This document shows, piece after piece, positions 6,866 through 15,251 of a stretch of DNA of 22,627 bases (position 1 is the stretch's first letter; every line of letters begins with the position of its first letter). The position numbers and the translations under genes are program-made. The DNA is taken from NCBI GenBank assembly GCA_016191305.1, contig JACPOX010000118.1, forward strand, positions 1 through 22,627, read 5' to 3'. The DNA comes from Legionella longbeachae (GTDB taxonomy: Bacteria > Pseudomonadota > Gammaproteobacteria > Legionellales > Legionellaceae). The notes under the pieces were generated by a model. That model was not told where the DNA came from. It made no database searches and worked only from the letters and a program-made list of their open reading frames with translations.

Positions 6866-8977
6866 GTGCTACGTTTCCTTTTTCCTATTAGTTTATTTTT
6901 AAGTGCAGTACTTTTATTCAGTATCCAACCTATGGTAGCTAAAACTTTGCTGCCAGTTTATGGTGGTACACCAGCGGTTTGGACTGTATGCATGCTTTTC
7001 TTTCAGATGCTACTGTTGATTGCGTATGGATATGCAGCATTACTTAGTCTTTTAAATAAACCCTTTGTATGGCGTTTAACACATAGCCTATTGATCATTT
7101 TAAGCTTGTTATCTATGCCTCTTTTATTTTATCCCACGACTATGGAAGGGCCCCCTGAATGGAGTATTTTAACTAATTTATTAAGTCAATTAGGTTTTCC
7201 CTTACTTGTTGTTGGTGCATCAGCACCTTTATTACAATTTGCTTACAGTCAGACTAAGGTAAAAGGGGCTTCTGATCCTTATTTTTTGTATGCAGCCTCT
7301 AATCTAGGAAGTCTTTTATCTTTGCTACTCTATCCTTGGATAGTTGAACGTTTGATTGGCTTAAAAAATCAATTTTACTTTTGGAGTGTAGGTTATCTAA
7401 TTTATATCTTGTTGTTGGTAGTTATTTTATACGCTAATCATTATCAGTCATTGGAAAAGCAAAATGAATCAAATCTGTCTTGGCCTTGGCGAAGCATGGC
7501 ATACTGGGTTTTTTTAAGTTTCGTGCCTTGTAGTTTAATGTTGGGAGTAACTTTATATATTACAACCGATATTGCTGCGACACCTCTATTTTGGGTTGTA
7601 CCATTAGCTTTATACCTTCTTACTTTTATACTTATATTTACTAACCAACCTTTGATTTCATTTTCTTGGATTGCACGAAATTGTATTTTTTTTCTTATTT
7701 TCCCAATTCTTGGATTTATTTTAAATGCAGGACAGAAAGGTACTTTGCAGGATATTGTATTTAATTTATTGAATTTTTTTATTTTAGCCTTACTTTGTCA
7801 TGGTCAATTATTTTTAAGTAGACCTAAGCCTCAATTGCTTACTTTGTTCTATTTTTGCCTGGCTTTAGGCGGCGTATTGGCAGGTATATTGAATGGTATT
7901 TTAGCTCCACATTGGTTTAATCAAGTGTATGAATATCCTTTAGCAATTTTATTGAGTCTATTTGCTTTACCGCAATTACAAAGAACAGGTAATTGGTGTA
8001 TTCCTGTTATTGTTTTAGCTCTTCTGCTTCTCCACTATATAGTTCCTGATGTTCACTTGCCTTTTCATCTTTCATCTTTTCAACTAAGTGCTATCATAGC
8101 TTTAAGCGTGATTGTGATCTGGCAAAAAAGTAAAATAAGTCTTTTTTTATCATTATTGATTTTATTTGGCTTTATTTTTTCTCCTTTATTGCAAGACTGG
8201 ACTATTTTACTCCAGGAACGCAATTTTTATGGAGTAAAAAAAGTAGTAGATAAGTCAGGAGCACACATCTTAATTAATCAGTCCACAGCACATGGTCTAC
8301 AAATAAATATGCAAGAAAAACCAAATGGACTCAGTTCTTATTATGGAGCGGTAAATCCCTTGATTCATGTTATGCAACAAAAATGGAGTTCCTTGCCAGT
8401 AACTATTATTGGCTTAGGGACTGGCACTATGGTTTGCCAATTTCGTAAACAGGATCAGATTAAGGTAATTGAAATTGATGATCAAGTCATTGAGTTAGCA
8501 AAAAATAAACAATTGTTTACTTTCCTACAGAATTGTCCTACACAGCTAACTATTATAAAAAATGATGGGAGAATTGCTATAGCCCAACTGGCTGATCATT
8601 CTCAGAAGCTGTTGATTGTGGATGCCTTTAATTCAGATGCAATTCCCACTCATTTATTAACTCTGGAAGCATTTTCTTTATATAAACAAAAAATTTCTAA
8701 AGAGGGTGGAATACTTATTAATTTAAGCAATAGACATTTACATTTGTTACCAGTGATTCATGCTGCGGGTCATTCTTTGGGCTTAATGGTATTTTATCTG
8801 AATAATAAAGGTATTCCTGCGCTAGGTCAGTTTGATTCGGAGTGGGCCTTTTTAACTTCTAATGAAGATCTTGCTTCTCAATTAATGAAGAATACAAATT
8901 GGCGTTTTGATGCAAGCAATGAAGGTTTTTTATGGACCGATGACTATTCTAATTTGGTGCCTCTCTTACAATGGTAG
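6866..8977 (+). CDS. Fused multi-span membrane / spermidine-synthase-like methyltransferase-fold protein
   Basis: 703 residues. The N-terminal ~450 residues form about 12 hydrophobic segments beginning 'ISLFLSAVLLFSIQPMVAKTLLP', the standard opening of the fused MFS/spermidine synthase family (conserved QPM-x-x-K-x-x-LP). The C-terminal ~230 residues have a Rossmann nucleotide-binding fold: GLGTGTMV at about 514-521, 'KVIEIDDQVIELAK' with its acidic SAM-type residue, and 'LLIVDAFNSDAIPTHLLTLEAF' with the catalytic-site-like Asp pair of spermidine synthases. Whether it makes a polyamine is unknown. The start is GTG 6866 with AAGGAT five bases upstream, and the protein opens directly into the family's first span. 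It converges on parE with 24 bases between stops. Confidence 0.85.
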   Translation: MLRFLFPISLFLSAVLLFSIQPMVAKTLLPVYGGTPAVWTVCMLFFQMLLLIAYGYAALLSLLNKPFVWRLTHSLLIILSLLSMPLLFYPTTMEGPPEWSILTNLLSQLGFPLLVVGASAPLLQFAYSQTKVKGASDPYFLYAASNLGSLLSLLLYPWIVERLIGLKNQFYFWSVGYLIYILLLVVILYANHYQSLEKQNESNLSWPWRSMAYWVFLSFVPCSLMLGVTLYITTDIAATPLFWVVPLALYLLTFILIFTNQPLISFSWIARNCIFFLIFPILGFILNAGQKGTLQDIVFNLLNFFILALLCHGQLFLSRPKPQLLTLFYFCLALGGVLAGILNGILAPHWFNQVYEYPLAILLSLFALPQLQRTGNWCIPVIVLALLLLHYIVPDVHLPFHLSSFQLSAIIALSVIVIWQKSKISLFLSLLILFGFIFSPLLQDWTILLQERNFYGVKKVVDKSGAHILINQSTAHGLQINMQEKPNGLSSYYGAVNPLIHVMQQKWSSLPVTIIGLGTGTMVCQFRKQDQIKVIEIDDQVIELAKNKQLFTFLQNCPTQLTIIKNDGRIAIAQLADHSQKLLIVDAFNSDAIPTHLLTLEAFSLYKQKISKEGGILINLSNRHLHLLPVIHAAGHSLGLMVFYLNNKGIPALGQFDSEWAFLTSNEDLASQLMKNTNWRFDASNEGFLWTDDYSNLVPLLQW

Positions 8978-9001
8978 TACATGATCCTCTATCCTTGTAT
9001 T

Positions 9002-10885
9002 CTAAATTTCAGCCAAGTTCCCTTTTGATTCCAACCAGACTTTTCGATCTCCCGCTCTTTTTTTATTCAACATCATATCCATAATTGCCTCGGCATGTTC
9101 TTCATCAACAAGAGTGAGTTGAACAAGGCGTCTGGTATTGGGATCCATAGTTGTTTCACGTAATTGCATAGGATTCATTTCACCTAAACCTTTAAAACGT
9201 TGGACATTAGCTTTAGCTCGAGTAGTTTGCGTCAATTTATTGATAATACGATTTTTTTCTTCATCATCCAGAGCATAATGAACTTCTTTTCCTGCATCAA
9301 TTCGATACAGTGGAGGCATGGCAACAAATACATGTCCTGCTTGAACCAAGGGTTTAAAATGGCGTAAGAATAAAGCACAGATCAAAGTGGCTATATGCGC
9401 TCCATCTGAGTCTGCATCTGCGAGAATACATAGTTTTCCATAACGTAAGCCAGTCAGATCAGAAGAACCTGGATCTACCCCTATGGCTACAGAAATATCA
9501 TGGATTTCCTGTGATGCGAGAACTTGCGAAGAATCTACTTCCCAGGAATTAAGAATTTTTCCTCGTAAAGGCAGTATGGCCTGGAAGTCTTTATTCCGTG
9601 CTTGTTTTGCTGAGCCGCCTGCAGAATCTCCTTCCACCAAAAATAATTCAGCCTGACTGAGATCAGTTTGCAAGCAATCAGCCAATTTACCAGGAAGAGC
9701 AGGACCTTGGCTAATCCGTTTACGTGCTACTTGTTTGGCTTGTTTTAAACGTTTTTGTGCACGGTCTATTGCCAGAGCAGCAATCGCTTCTCCTTGATTC
9801 CGATGTTGATTTAACCAAAGAGCAAAAGCATCTTTAATCACATTACTGACAAAGGCTGATATTTGACGAGAACTTAAACGCTCTTTGGTTTGGCCTGCGA
9901 ATTGTGGCTCTTTCATTTTAACAGATAATACATACTGGCAAGGTTCCCACAAATCATCTGCGTTGATCTTTATTCCACGTGGTAGCAGGTTTCTTAATTC
10001 ACAAAATTCAGACATGGCATCAAATAAGCCAGCACGTAGGCCATTCACATGAGTTCCACCTTGAACAGTAGGAATTAAATTGACATAACTTTCATTAAAG
10101 CCACTATTAGCGCCATTGGACCATACTAAAGCCCAATCCACAGTCGCTTCATCGCTTTTGAATTCTCCTGTAAAAGGTTCTTCAGGTAAATAATCTCCAT
10201 CAGATAAGGATTGATTTAAGTAATCAATGAGTCCGTGTTCATAACACCAATAGGTTTCTTCATTACTTGTTTTATTGATAAAAGTCATAGACAAGCCGGT
10301 ACAGAGTACCGCTTTGGCTCTGAGCACATGAGTTAAATGTTTTATGGAAATTTTTGTGGTATCGAAATATTTAGCATTGGGCCAAAAGCGAATAATGGTG
10401 CCTGTATCTCTTTTTTTAGTAAGACCAGTTTCATTTAATTCACATAATTTATCACCATTTGCAAAAGACATTTGGTAAATAATTCCATTTCGTTTGATTG
10501 TGACATCAAGACGATCTGAGAGCGCGTTCACCACAGAGACCCCGACGCCATGTAATCCGCCAGAAAAGCTGTAATTTTTATCGGAAAATTTACCACCAGC
10601 ATGTAAACGAGTCATGATGACTTCAACACCACTTAAACCTAGTTGTGGATGTAAATCTACAGGCATACCGCGACCATCATCTTCTACTTCTATAGAACCA
10701 TCTTCATGGAGCGTCACCCGAATATGGCTGGCAAATCCGGCTAACACCTCATCCACACCGTTATCTATAACTTCCTGTGCCAGGTGGTTAGGTCGTGTGG
10801 TATCAGTATACATGCCGGGTCGCCGTTGAACAGGTTCAAGTCCACTTAAGACTTCAATTGCTTGGGCGGTATAGTTTTCTGACAT
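9002..10885 (-). CDS. parE: DNA topoisomerase IV subunit B
   Basis: 627 residues from ATG 10885, near the 630 of E. coli ParE. The GHKL ATPase domain shows 'QEVIDNGVDEVLAG', 'EDDGRGMPVDLHPQ' and 'GGLHGVGVSVVNALSDRL'. The TOPRIM domain has 'LVEGDSAGGSAKQARN', 'QAILPLRGKILN' and the metal-binding DADSDGAH. The tail 'RFKGLGEMNPMQLRETTMDP' closes the GyrB/ParE core. The length, and the lack of the roughly 170-residue insertion found in gammaproteobacterial GyrB, point to ParE. With ParC it decatenates daughter chromosomes. A TTG four codons upstream (10897) is possible but less likely. No parC lies in the window. Asn-Gly rather than the common Asn-Ser follows IDN. Confidence 0.95.
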   Translation of the reverse strand: MSENYTAQAIEVLSGLEPVQRRPGMYTDTTRPNHLAQEVIDNGVDEVLAGFASHIRVTLHEDGSIEVEDDGRGMPVDLHPQLGLSGVEVIMTRLHAGGKFSDKNYSFSGGLHGVGVSVVNALSDRLDVTIKRNGIIYQMSFANGDKLCELNETGLTKKRDTGTIIRFWPNAKYFDTTKISIKHLTHVLRAKAVLCTGLSMTFINKTSNEETYWCYEHGLIDYLNQSLSDGDYLPEEPFTGEFKSDEATVDWALVWSNGANSGFNESYVNLIPTVQGGTHVNGLRAGLFDAMSEFCELRNLLPRGIKINADDLWEPCQYVLSVKMKEPQFAGQTKERLSSRQISAFVSNVIKDAFALWLNQHRNQGEAIAALAIDRAQKRLKQAKQVARKRISQGPALPGKLADCLQTDLSQAELFLVEGDSAGGSAKQARNKDFQAILPLRGKILNSWEVDSSQVLASQEIHDISVAIGVDPGSSDLTGLRYGKLCILADADSDGAHIATLICALFLRHFKPLVQAGHVFVAMPPLYRIDAGKEVHYALDDEEKNRIINKLTQTTRAKANVQRFKGLGEMNPMQLRETTMDPNTRRLVQLTLVDEEHAEAIMDMMLNKKRAGDRKVWLESKGNLAEI

Positions 10886-10927
10886 GAGATTTCTCAAATA
10901 TAAGTTGGGTTTATTTTACCATATATT

Positions 10928-10956
10928 ATGATACAGTAGACGAATATTCGTTACAA
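10928..10956 (-). promoter_or_regulatory. Predicted parE promoter with a palindrome in its spacer
   Basis: On the minus strand TTGTAA (10951-10956) and TATCAT (10928-10933) are separated by exactly 17 bases, 43 bases before the parE ATG. The 12-base perfect palindrome ACGAATATTCGT (10940-10951) fills most of the spacer and touches the -35 box, so a bound dimer would compete with polymerase. Promoter and operator are predictions from sequence only. Confidence 0.45.
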
Positions 10957-11030
10957 AGATACTTAGGGACGAGCACACGCTTTTCGGGTTCCGCTTCACT
11001 ATCCCAGTTTATAGGTTACATCAGAAACTT

Positions 11031-12842
11031 ATGCAAAAAAATAGTGCTGAAATTCATAACTTATCCGTAGCTTTTCAAACTCATTCTAAAACGGTTCCCG
11101 CTTTGGATGAAATTAGTTTTATCTTATGTCCTGGTGAAACGCTGGTTTTATTGGGAGAATCAGGTTGTGGAAAGTCCCTGACTTCATTGGCTTTGATGCG
11201 CTTGTTGCCTAAATCCGGTGTTTATGGAGTGGACAGTACAATCCATGTGGATGGACAAGACATCCTTAATTTACCTGAACAGATGATGCGACAATTAAGA
11301 GGTCGGAAGATCGCCATGATCTTTCAAGAACCAATGACCGCATTAAATCCAGTGATGACAATAGGAGCGCAGTTAACAGAGATTTTAGTTAGACACCACT
11401 CATTGAGTGCGCAAGAATTAAAAAAAACTTTGTTAGGTCTACTTGAAGAGGTAGAAATGCCTCAACCGGAAGTTAAAATTAATCAATATCCACATCAGTT
11501 ATCTGGCGGACAAAAACAGCGCATAGTGATTGCTATGGCTTTGGCATGCAAGCCTGATATTCTGATTGCAGATGAACCTACTACAGCTTTAGATGTTACA
11601 ATTCAAGCACAAATTCTTGCTTTATTGAAAAAGGTACAGATGGCTCATCAGATGAGTATGTTGTTAATTACTCATGATTTGGGAGTCGTGAAGGCAATGG
11701 CATCTCGTGTTTGTGTTATGTATGCAGGTCAAGTGGTCGAACTATCTTCTATAGATGATTTTTTTCTGCGAATAAGGCATCCTTATGTACAGCAGTTATT
11801 GGCCTCTTTGCCTTCTTTTGCAAAAAAAGAAGAGCGCCTGTCGGTTATTCGTGGATTTGTGCCTGCTTTGGATGATATGCCTTCAGGCTGTCGTTTTCAT
11901 CCTCGTTGTATCTATGCTTTTGCCCGCTGTCAGGAAGAAGAGCCACAATTACAAACACTCGATAAACGAACGGTGCGCTGTCATCTATATCCTGCTCTTA
12001 AAGAATTACCTCTTTTGGAAAAAAATAAAATATCATGGAATGTTGCAAACACTCAGGCTGAATCGGTACTTACGGTGAATGATTTATCAGTACATTTTAT
12101 ACAGAAAAAAAACTTATTTAGTCGCCACAAAGTGATCTTTAAAGCAGTTGATGGCCTCTCTTTTCGTTTGCAACAAGGAAAAACCCTGGCTTTAGTAGGT
12201 GAATCAGGTTGTGGTAAAACTACTACCGGTCGTGCTTTATTACGTTTATTACCTGTTTCTGGAGGAAATATATATTACAAAGATATAGATGTATTGACTT
12301 TGAATGGTCGCTTACTAAGAGAGTATAGAAAAAAGGTACAAATTATTTTCCAGGATCCTTTCTCATCTATGAATCCTCGCATGACTGTAGGTGAAATTAT
12401 CGCAGAAGGAATGCATGCGCAAAGGATGAAACGTTCACTCATTAGTGCAAGACAAAAAGAACTATTAAATCAAGTGAACTTGCCAAGTAGTAGTTTGCAT
12501 CGTTATCCACATCAATTTTCTGGGGGCCAAAGACAACGTATTTGCATTGCCAGAGCTTTGGCTACAGATCCGGAGATTCTAATTTGTGATGAACCCACAA
12601 GTGCGTTGGATGTTTCAGTTCAGGCACAAATCCTAAATTTATTAAAAGAACTCCAGCAAGAAACGGGTATTTCCTATTTGTTTATTACCCATAACATGGG
12701 TGTTGTTTCTTATATTGCCGATGAAGTCTTGGTTATGAAAGATGGAGTGGGTATTGAATTTGGTAGTTGTGAGACTATTTTTAAACAGCCTCAGCAAGCT
12801 TACACAAAACAATTGTTGAATGCGGTTTTGGATGTTTTTTAA
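11031..12842 (+). CDS. Fused peptide-type ABC transporter ATPase (DppD-DppF/YejF-like, two nucleotide-binding domains)
   Basis: 603 residues containing two complete ABC ATPases. Domain 1 (about 5-320) has Walker A GESGCGKS (about 43-50), Q-loop MIFQEPMTALNP, signature LSGGQKQR and Walker B ILIADEPTTALD. It ends in the oligopeptide C-terminal module with 'GCRFHPRCIYAFARC' and further cysteines, the iron-sulfur-like motif of DppD/OppD. Domain 2 (about 345-600) has GESGCGKT, IIFQDPFSSMNPRM, FSGGQRQR and ILICDEPTSALD. This fused form is known from YejF and GsiA. It energises uptake of peptides or similar solutes. No permease or binding-protein gene is adjacent in the window, so partners are encoded elsewhere. 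Confidence 0.9.
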   Translation: MQKNSAEIHNLSVAFQTHSKTVPALDEISFILCPGETLVLLGESGCGKSLTSLALMRLLPKSGVYGVDSTIHVDGQDILNLPEQMMRQLRGRKIAMIFQEPMTALNPVMTIGAQLTEILVRHHSLSAQELKKTLLGLLEEVEMPQPEVKINQYPHQLSGGQKQRIVIAMALACKPDILIADEPTTALDVTIQAQILALLKKVQMAHQMSMLLITHDLGVVKAMASRVCVMYAGQVVELSSIDDFFLRIRHPYVQQLLASLPSFAKKEERLSVIRGFVPALDDMPSGCRFHPRCIYAFARCQEEEPQLQTLDKRTVRCHLYPALKELPLLEKNKISWNVANTQAESVLTVNDLSVHFIQKKNLFSRHKVIFKAVDGLSFRLQQGKTLALVGESGCGKTTTGRALLRLLPVSGGNIYYKDIDVLTLNGRLLREYRKKVQIIFQDPFSSMNPRMTVGEIIAEGMHAQRMKRSLISARQKELLNQVNLPSSSLHRYPHQFSGGQRQRICIARALATDPEILICDEPTSALDVSVQAQILNLLKELQQETGISYLFITHNMGVVSYIADEVLVMKDGVGIEFGSCETIFKQPQQAYTKQLLNAVLDVF

Positions 12843-12949
12843 ACGACCTTAAAAAATTTAATTATCTCAATAGCAAATCGATAGCTTTTAATTTTTGATC
12901 TGTCTTGGTCATTATTAATATTATTAGCATAAAAAATATCAACATTGGA

Positions 12950-12979
12950 TTGACATGGGCAAAGTGCGATCTTTATAAT
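12950..12979 (+). promoter_or_regulatory. Consensus sigma-70 promoter of the LRR miniprotein gene
   Basis: Both boxes match the consensus exactly: TTGACA at 12950-12955 and TATAAT at 12974-12979, with an 18-base spacer. It is the best promoter in the window. It predicts strong expression unless repressed, and the downstream palindrome is placed for repression. Confidence 0.75.
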
Positions 12980-12983
12980 CACC

Positions 12984-12993
12984 GGCACGTGCC
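12984..12993. promoter_or_regulatory. Operator-like palindrome GGCACGTGCC over the predicted transcription start
   Basis: A perfect 10-base GC-rich palindrome begins four bases after the -10 box, so it spans the expected +1. In this AT-rich context it stands out. It could be a repressor site or a small 5'-end hairpin that protects the mRNA; the sequence does not decide between them. Confidence 0.4.
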
Positions 12994-13020
12994 CTATGAC
13001 AATAGATTATAGGAGTTTGT

Positions 13021-13041
13021 ATGTTGATACCCTTTAATTAA
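13021..13041 (+). CDS. Six-codon upstream ORF in the leader of the LRR gene
   Basis: ATG at 13021 follows the strong ribosome site TAGGAG at five bases and encodes MLIPFN before TAA. The ribosome site of the LRR gene (AAGGAAAAGGA) starts directly at this stop, so ribosomes ending here could reload on the next gene. It could be a leader peptide that controls the LRR gene or a chance match. Confidence 0.3.
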   Translation: MLIPFN

Positions 13042-13052
13042 GGAAAAGGATT

Positions 13053-13283
13053 ATGTTTAATAAAATAGACAAAAAAAAGTCAATGACTCTCAACTTAACA
13101 GGTTCATGTCTTAACCAACTTACTGGGGAAGAATTAGTCCAACTATTTTCATCTTTACCTAAATCTGTGGTGAGTTTGGATTTATCAAGAAACGATGAAA
13201 ATGTTGAAGAAGTAAAACAAGTACTTAGAAATGCTGGTATTTCCCTCACCGGTGAAGAGACGAAAGCTGAGGGACCGAAATAA
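13053..13283 (+). CDS. Small leucine-rich-repeat protein, effector-like
   Basis: 76 residues. Residues about 12-47 form one clear leucine-rich repeat of the Legionella type: 'LNLTGSCLNQLTGEELVQLF' then SSLPKSVVSLDLSRN, the 'L-x-LP-x-SV-x-SLDLS-x-N' motif seen in long LRR effectors. A second helix follows (VEEVKQVLRNAGI). The tail GEETKAEGPK is short, polar and glutamate-rich, as is common in Dot/Icm substrates; that use is inference. A single repeat is too short for a normal LRR solenoid, so the gene may be a remnant of a larger one. However, it has a consensus promoter, a good ribosome site and a clean stop followed by a hairpin, which argue that it is expressed. No further LRR coding is visible on either side. 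Confidence 0.6.
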   Translation: MFNKIDKKKSMTLNLTGSCLNQLTGEELVQLFSSLPKSVVSLDLSRNDENVEEVKQVLRNAGISLTGEETKAEGPK

Positions 13284-13313
13284 CATCTTAAAGTTTTTAG
13301 GATTTTGGCGTTT

Positions 13314-13343
13314 ATCTCGGCACAGTTTAAGCAGTGCCGAGAT
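13314..13343. terminator. Hairpin between converging genes, probable bidirectional terminator
   Basis: ATCTCGGCAC (13314-13323) and GTGCCGAGAT (13334-13343) form a perfect 10-bp stem with a 10-base loop. It lies 30 bases after the LRR stop and 36 bases beyond the stop of the converging 506-residue gene. The T-tract on the plus side is broken (CATCCTCTCTTATTT), so efficiency is uncertain. Confidence 0.5.
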
Positions 13344-13378
13344 GAGCATCCTCTCTTATTTGTTCATTATTGACAGAT

Positions 13379-14899
13379 CTAATGAGGGTTTAAATTTGAA
13401 TTCTTTTCTTCAGTATTTTTATTTATTTTGTTTGAAGTTTGAATAAGAGGTGAAAAATTCCAGATCGGATTCAATAGAGACCATTGTGTTTTTTCAGTGG
13501 GGGTTCCGAAATCCTTTGTTTTTGATGTGTTCTCTTTAGTTGAATTATTAGAATTAACGAAAAAACTGTGAAAATTCAACAGACGAGGAGGGATCTTGTA
13601 AATAAAGTCAGTCACTCTTCCTGTTTTGATTTTGATATGCCCCTCTATAACTTCTAGATTAAACTGAGAAAAGGCAGCTCTCCAAAGCTGGACATTTTTT
13701 CGGGAATCAAATTTTGATTTGTTATCAATATCATGAAATATCCGTTTATTGATTTTAATACATGAATGAGTGATTAATTCATTTATAATAGGATGGTTTT
13801 CCTGGGGAAATTTTAAGAGAGCCAAAGATCCAATAATATTTGAAACTATAGAAAAATTATACTTATCCATGTGTTGATGGATTGCATTTAACAATATCTG
13901 ATCTAATCGTATGGGCTCTATTTTTTTGAGATCAACAGATAAGAGTCGATTTGTTGATCTTATGAGGTAGAGGGTATTTGTTATAAATTGTATCTCTTCC
14001 CAAGTTAATTTAAGTTTTACAAAACTATTTATTAAGTTGGTTAGACAAGTCTGGTTTATTTCTTTTGGATGATTAAGAATTGGGTATAGTAGGGCTGCAT
14101 CTAGCTCAAGAGTAGATAAGTCTTGCCAAGATAATCCGAAATCAGCTAATCCAGCAAACATTCTAGTAGCAGTTTTTACATCCAAGTTTGTTGCGTTTTT
14201 GAGGAGAATAATTTTATTGAAAAATTGACTATAAATAGGGTTTACCTGATTTGATTCTCGTTGTTTTTCCAAATTTAAGTATGACCAATTAAAACCTAAC
14301 TTAGAAATTACTGTCAAAATAATAGCAAATTCATATATATTCTTTTGGGGATTGAGAACAATATATTTCATTAAAAGCAGATCGAAGTTTGCTGATTTTA
14401 ATTTCTCCCAGGTTAATTCCAAGGAGATTAATCCATTTAAAAGATCCCATAAAACTTGATTATCATAGTTTTCTGCATGGGCAGTAGAAAGAAGGTTTTT
14501 TAATATTACATCTATTTTATGACTTTTTAATTTATTCCAATCTGTTTTCAAATAATAAGATACCAAGAAAATTTTTGAAATGATTCTAAGAGTTGAATTT
14601 TTTGTATAACTTAACATTATTTGAAAGAGATTTTCTTTGTAATTTAGTTCTAATTTTTTAAATAAACCTAATTTAATTATAGCAACCAAGAAAATCATTA
14701 AATCATCGAAATCGATACTATTTTCATTTTTTAAAGAAACAATAATATTTTTCGCAGTTGAAAGTAAAATGTCTTTTGGAACATCCCCTTTGATCGTTGT
14801 GTATGAGAATATAAAATTAATTTGTTTTTTAATAGGGGTTTCTATAATCTGAGCATTTTTTTGAAGTTTTAATTGATTGATGGAATTTTTCTCTTTCAT
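13379..14899 (-). CDS. Helical-repeat protein with periodic tryptophans (DUF1601-like?), effector candidate
   Basis: 506 residues, no signal peptide and no membrane span. Residues about 110-310 are a solenoid-like set of two-helix units. Each unit carries 'L-x-L-x-W-x-x-L' (DWNKL, LTWEKL, FNWSYL, LSWQDL, LTWEEI), with Trp at 121, 164, 205, 258 and 300, a spacing of 41-53 residues. Between them sit 'D-x-x-L-x-x-x-h' and 'x-x-h-x-x-L-I-x-x-h-x-x-L' helices. This resembles the DUF1601 repeats known from Coxiella and Legionella and, more distantly, RAP/OPR-type RNA-binding repeats; I cannot choose. The last ~70 residues are Ser/Thr/Asn/Lys-rich and disordered, ending NKNTEEKNSNLNPH, which would suit a Dot/Icm secretion tail. 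The gene is even more AT-rich than its neighbours. Confidence 0.6.
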   Translation of the reverse strand: MKEKNSINQLKLQKNAQIIETPIKKQINFIFSYTTIKGDVPKDILLSTAKNIIVSLKNENSIDFDDLMIFLVAIIKLGLFKKLELNYKENLFQIMLSYTKNSTLRIISKIFLVSYYLKTDWNKLKSHKIDVILKNLLSTAHAENYDNQVLWDLLNGLISLELTWEKLKSANFDLLLMKYIVLNPQKNIYEFAIILTVISKLGFNWSYLNLEKQRESNQVNPIYSQFFNKIILLKNATNLDVKTATRMFAGLADFGLSWQDLSTLELDAALLYPILNHPKEINQTCLTNLINSFVKLKLTWEEIQFITNTLYLIRSTNRLLSVDLKKIEPIRLDQILLNAIHQHMDKYNFSIVSNIIGSLALLKFPQENHPIINELITHSCIKINKRIFHDIDNKSKFDSRKNVQLWRAAFSQFNLEVIEGHIKIKTGRVTDFIYKIPPRLLNFHSFFVNSNNSTKENTSKTKDFGTPTEKTQWSLLNPIWNFSPLIQTSNKINKNTEEKNSNLNPH

Positions 14900-15134
14900 G
14901 ATAAATATAATCTCTATTTAATTAAAGTAAAATCTGCAGTGTGACTTTAAGTATTGGATACATTCATTTTATTGAGTAAGAGGCATTCCTGTACTTTTAC
15001 TTAATCTGAAAATCTAGTTCTCAGGGATTGATCGCTGGAATTATTTGATACTTTAAAGGCACAAAACAAAATATTTTACTTATTTGGATAAATATTATCT
15101 ACAGTTTGAGCAATATTTAGAGATTTGGATAAAT
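14900..15134. other. Intergenic stretch with a short repeated motif and a palindrome
   Basis: No gene is seen in this AT-rich stretch upstream of the 506-residue repeat-protein gene. TTTGGATAAAT occurs at 15083-15093 and again at 15124-15134. The second copy starts the palindrome GGATAAATTTATCC (15127-15140), which extends over the stop of the decayed fragment to its right. Confidence 0.4.
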
Positions 15135-15236
15135 TTATCCCAAATATTTAATTCTATACCCATCAATTGGATGAACAGTAAATATATGAGTCCCATATCC
15201 GGAACTAATCGTTAAATAATGCCAGTGTGCATGTTC
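15135..15236 (-). pseudogene. Unrecognised decayed coding fragment
   Basis: On the minus strand, between TAG (15237-15239) and TAA (15135-15137), an open stretch reads EHAHWHYLTISSGYG, then THIFTVHPIDGY, then RIKYLG. The composition (His, Trp, Tyr, Gly turns, alternating hydrophobics) is that of a real beta-rich protein C-terminus, not of random AT-rich DNA. No start codon or ribosome site precedes it. It lies in the same frame as the end of the NTF2-like pseudogene, separated from it by TAG-TGA-ATG-CGT-ATA-TAG. I do not recognise the family. Confidence 0.35.
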
Positions 15237-15251
15237 CTATATACGCATTCA

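Noticed and set aside
11785..12078. 97-residue plus-strand ORF in another frame of the ABC ATPase gene
   Set aside because: Fully inside a well-supported gene, with no initiation signal of its own.
15083..15140. TTTGGATAAAT pair and GGATAAATTTATCC palindrome as a CRISPR-like or iteron array
   Set aside because: Only two copies, no regular spacing, and no replication or cas gene nearby.
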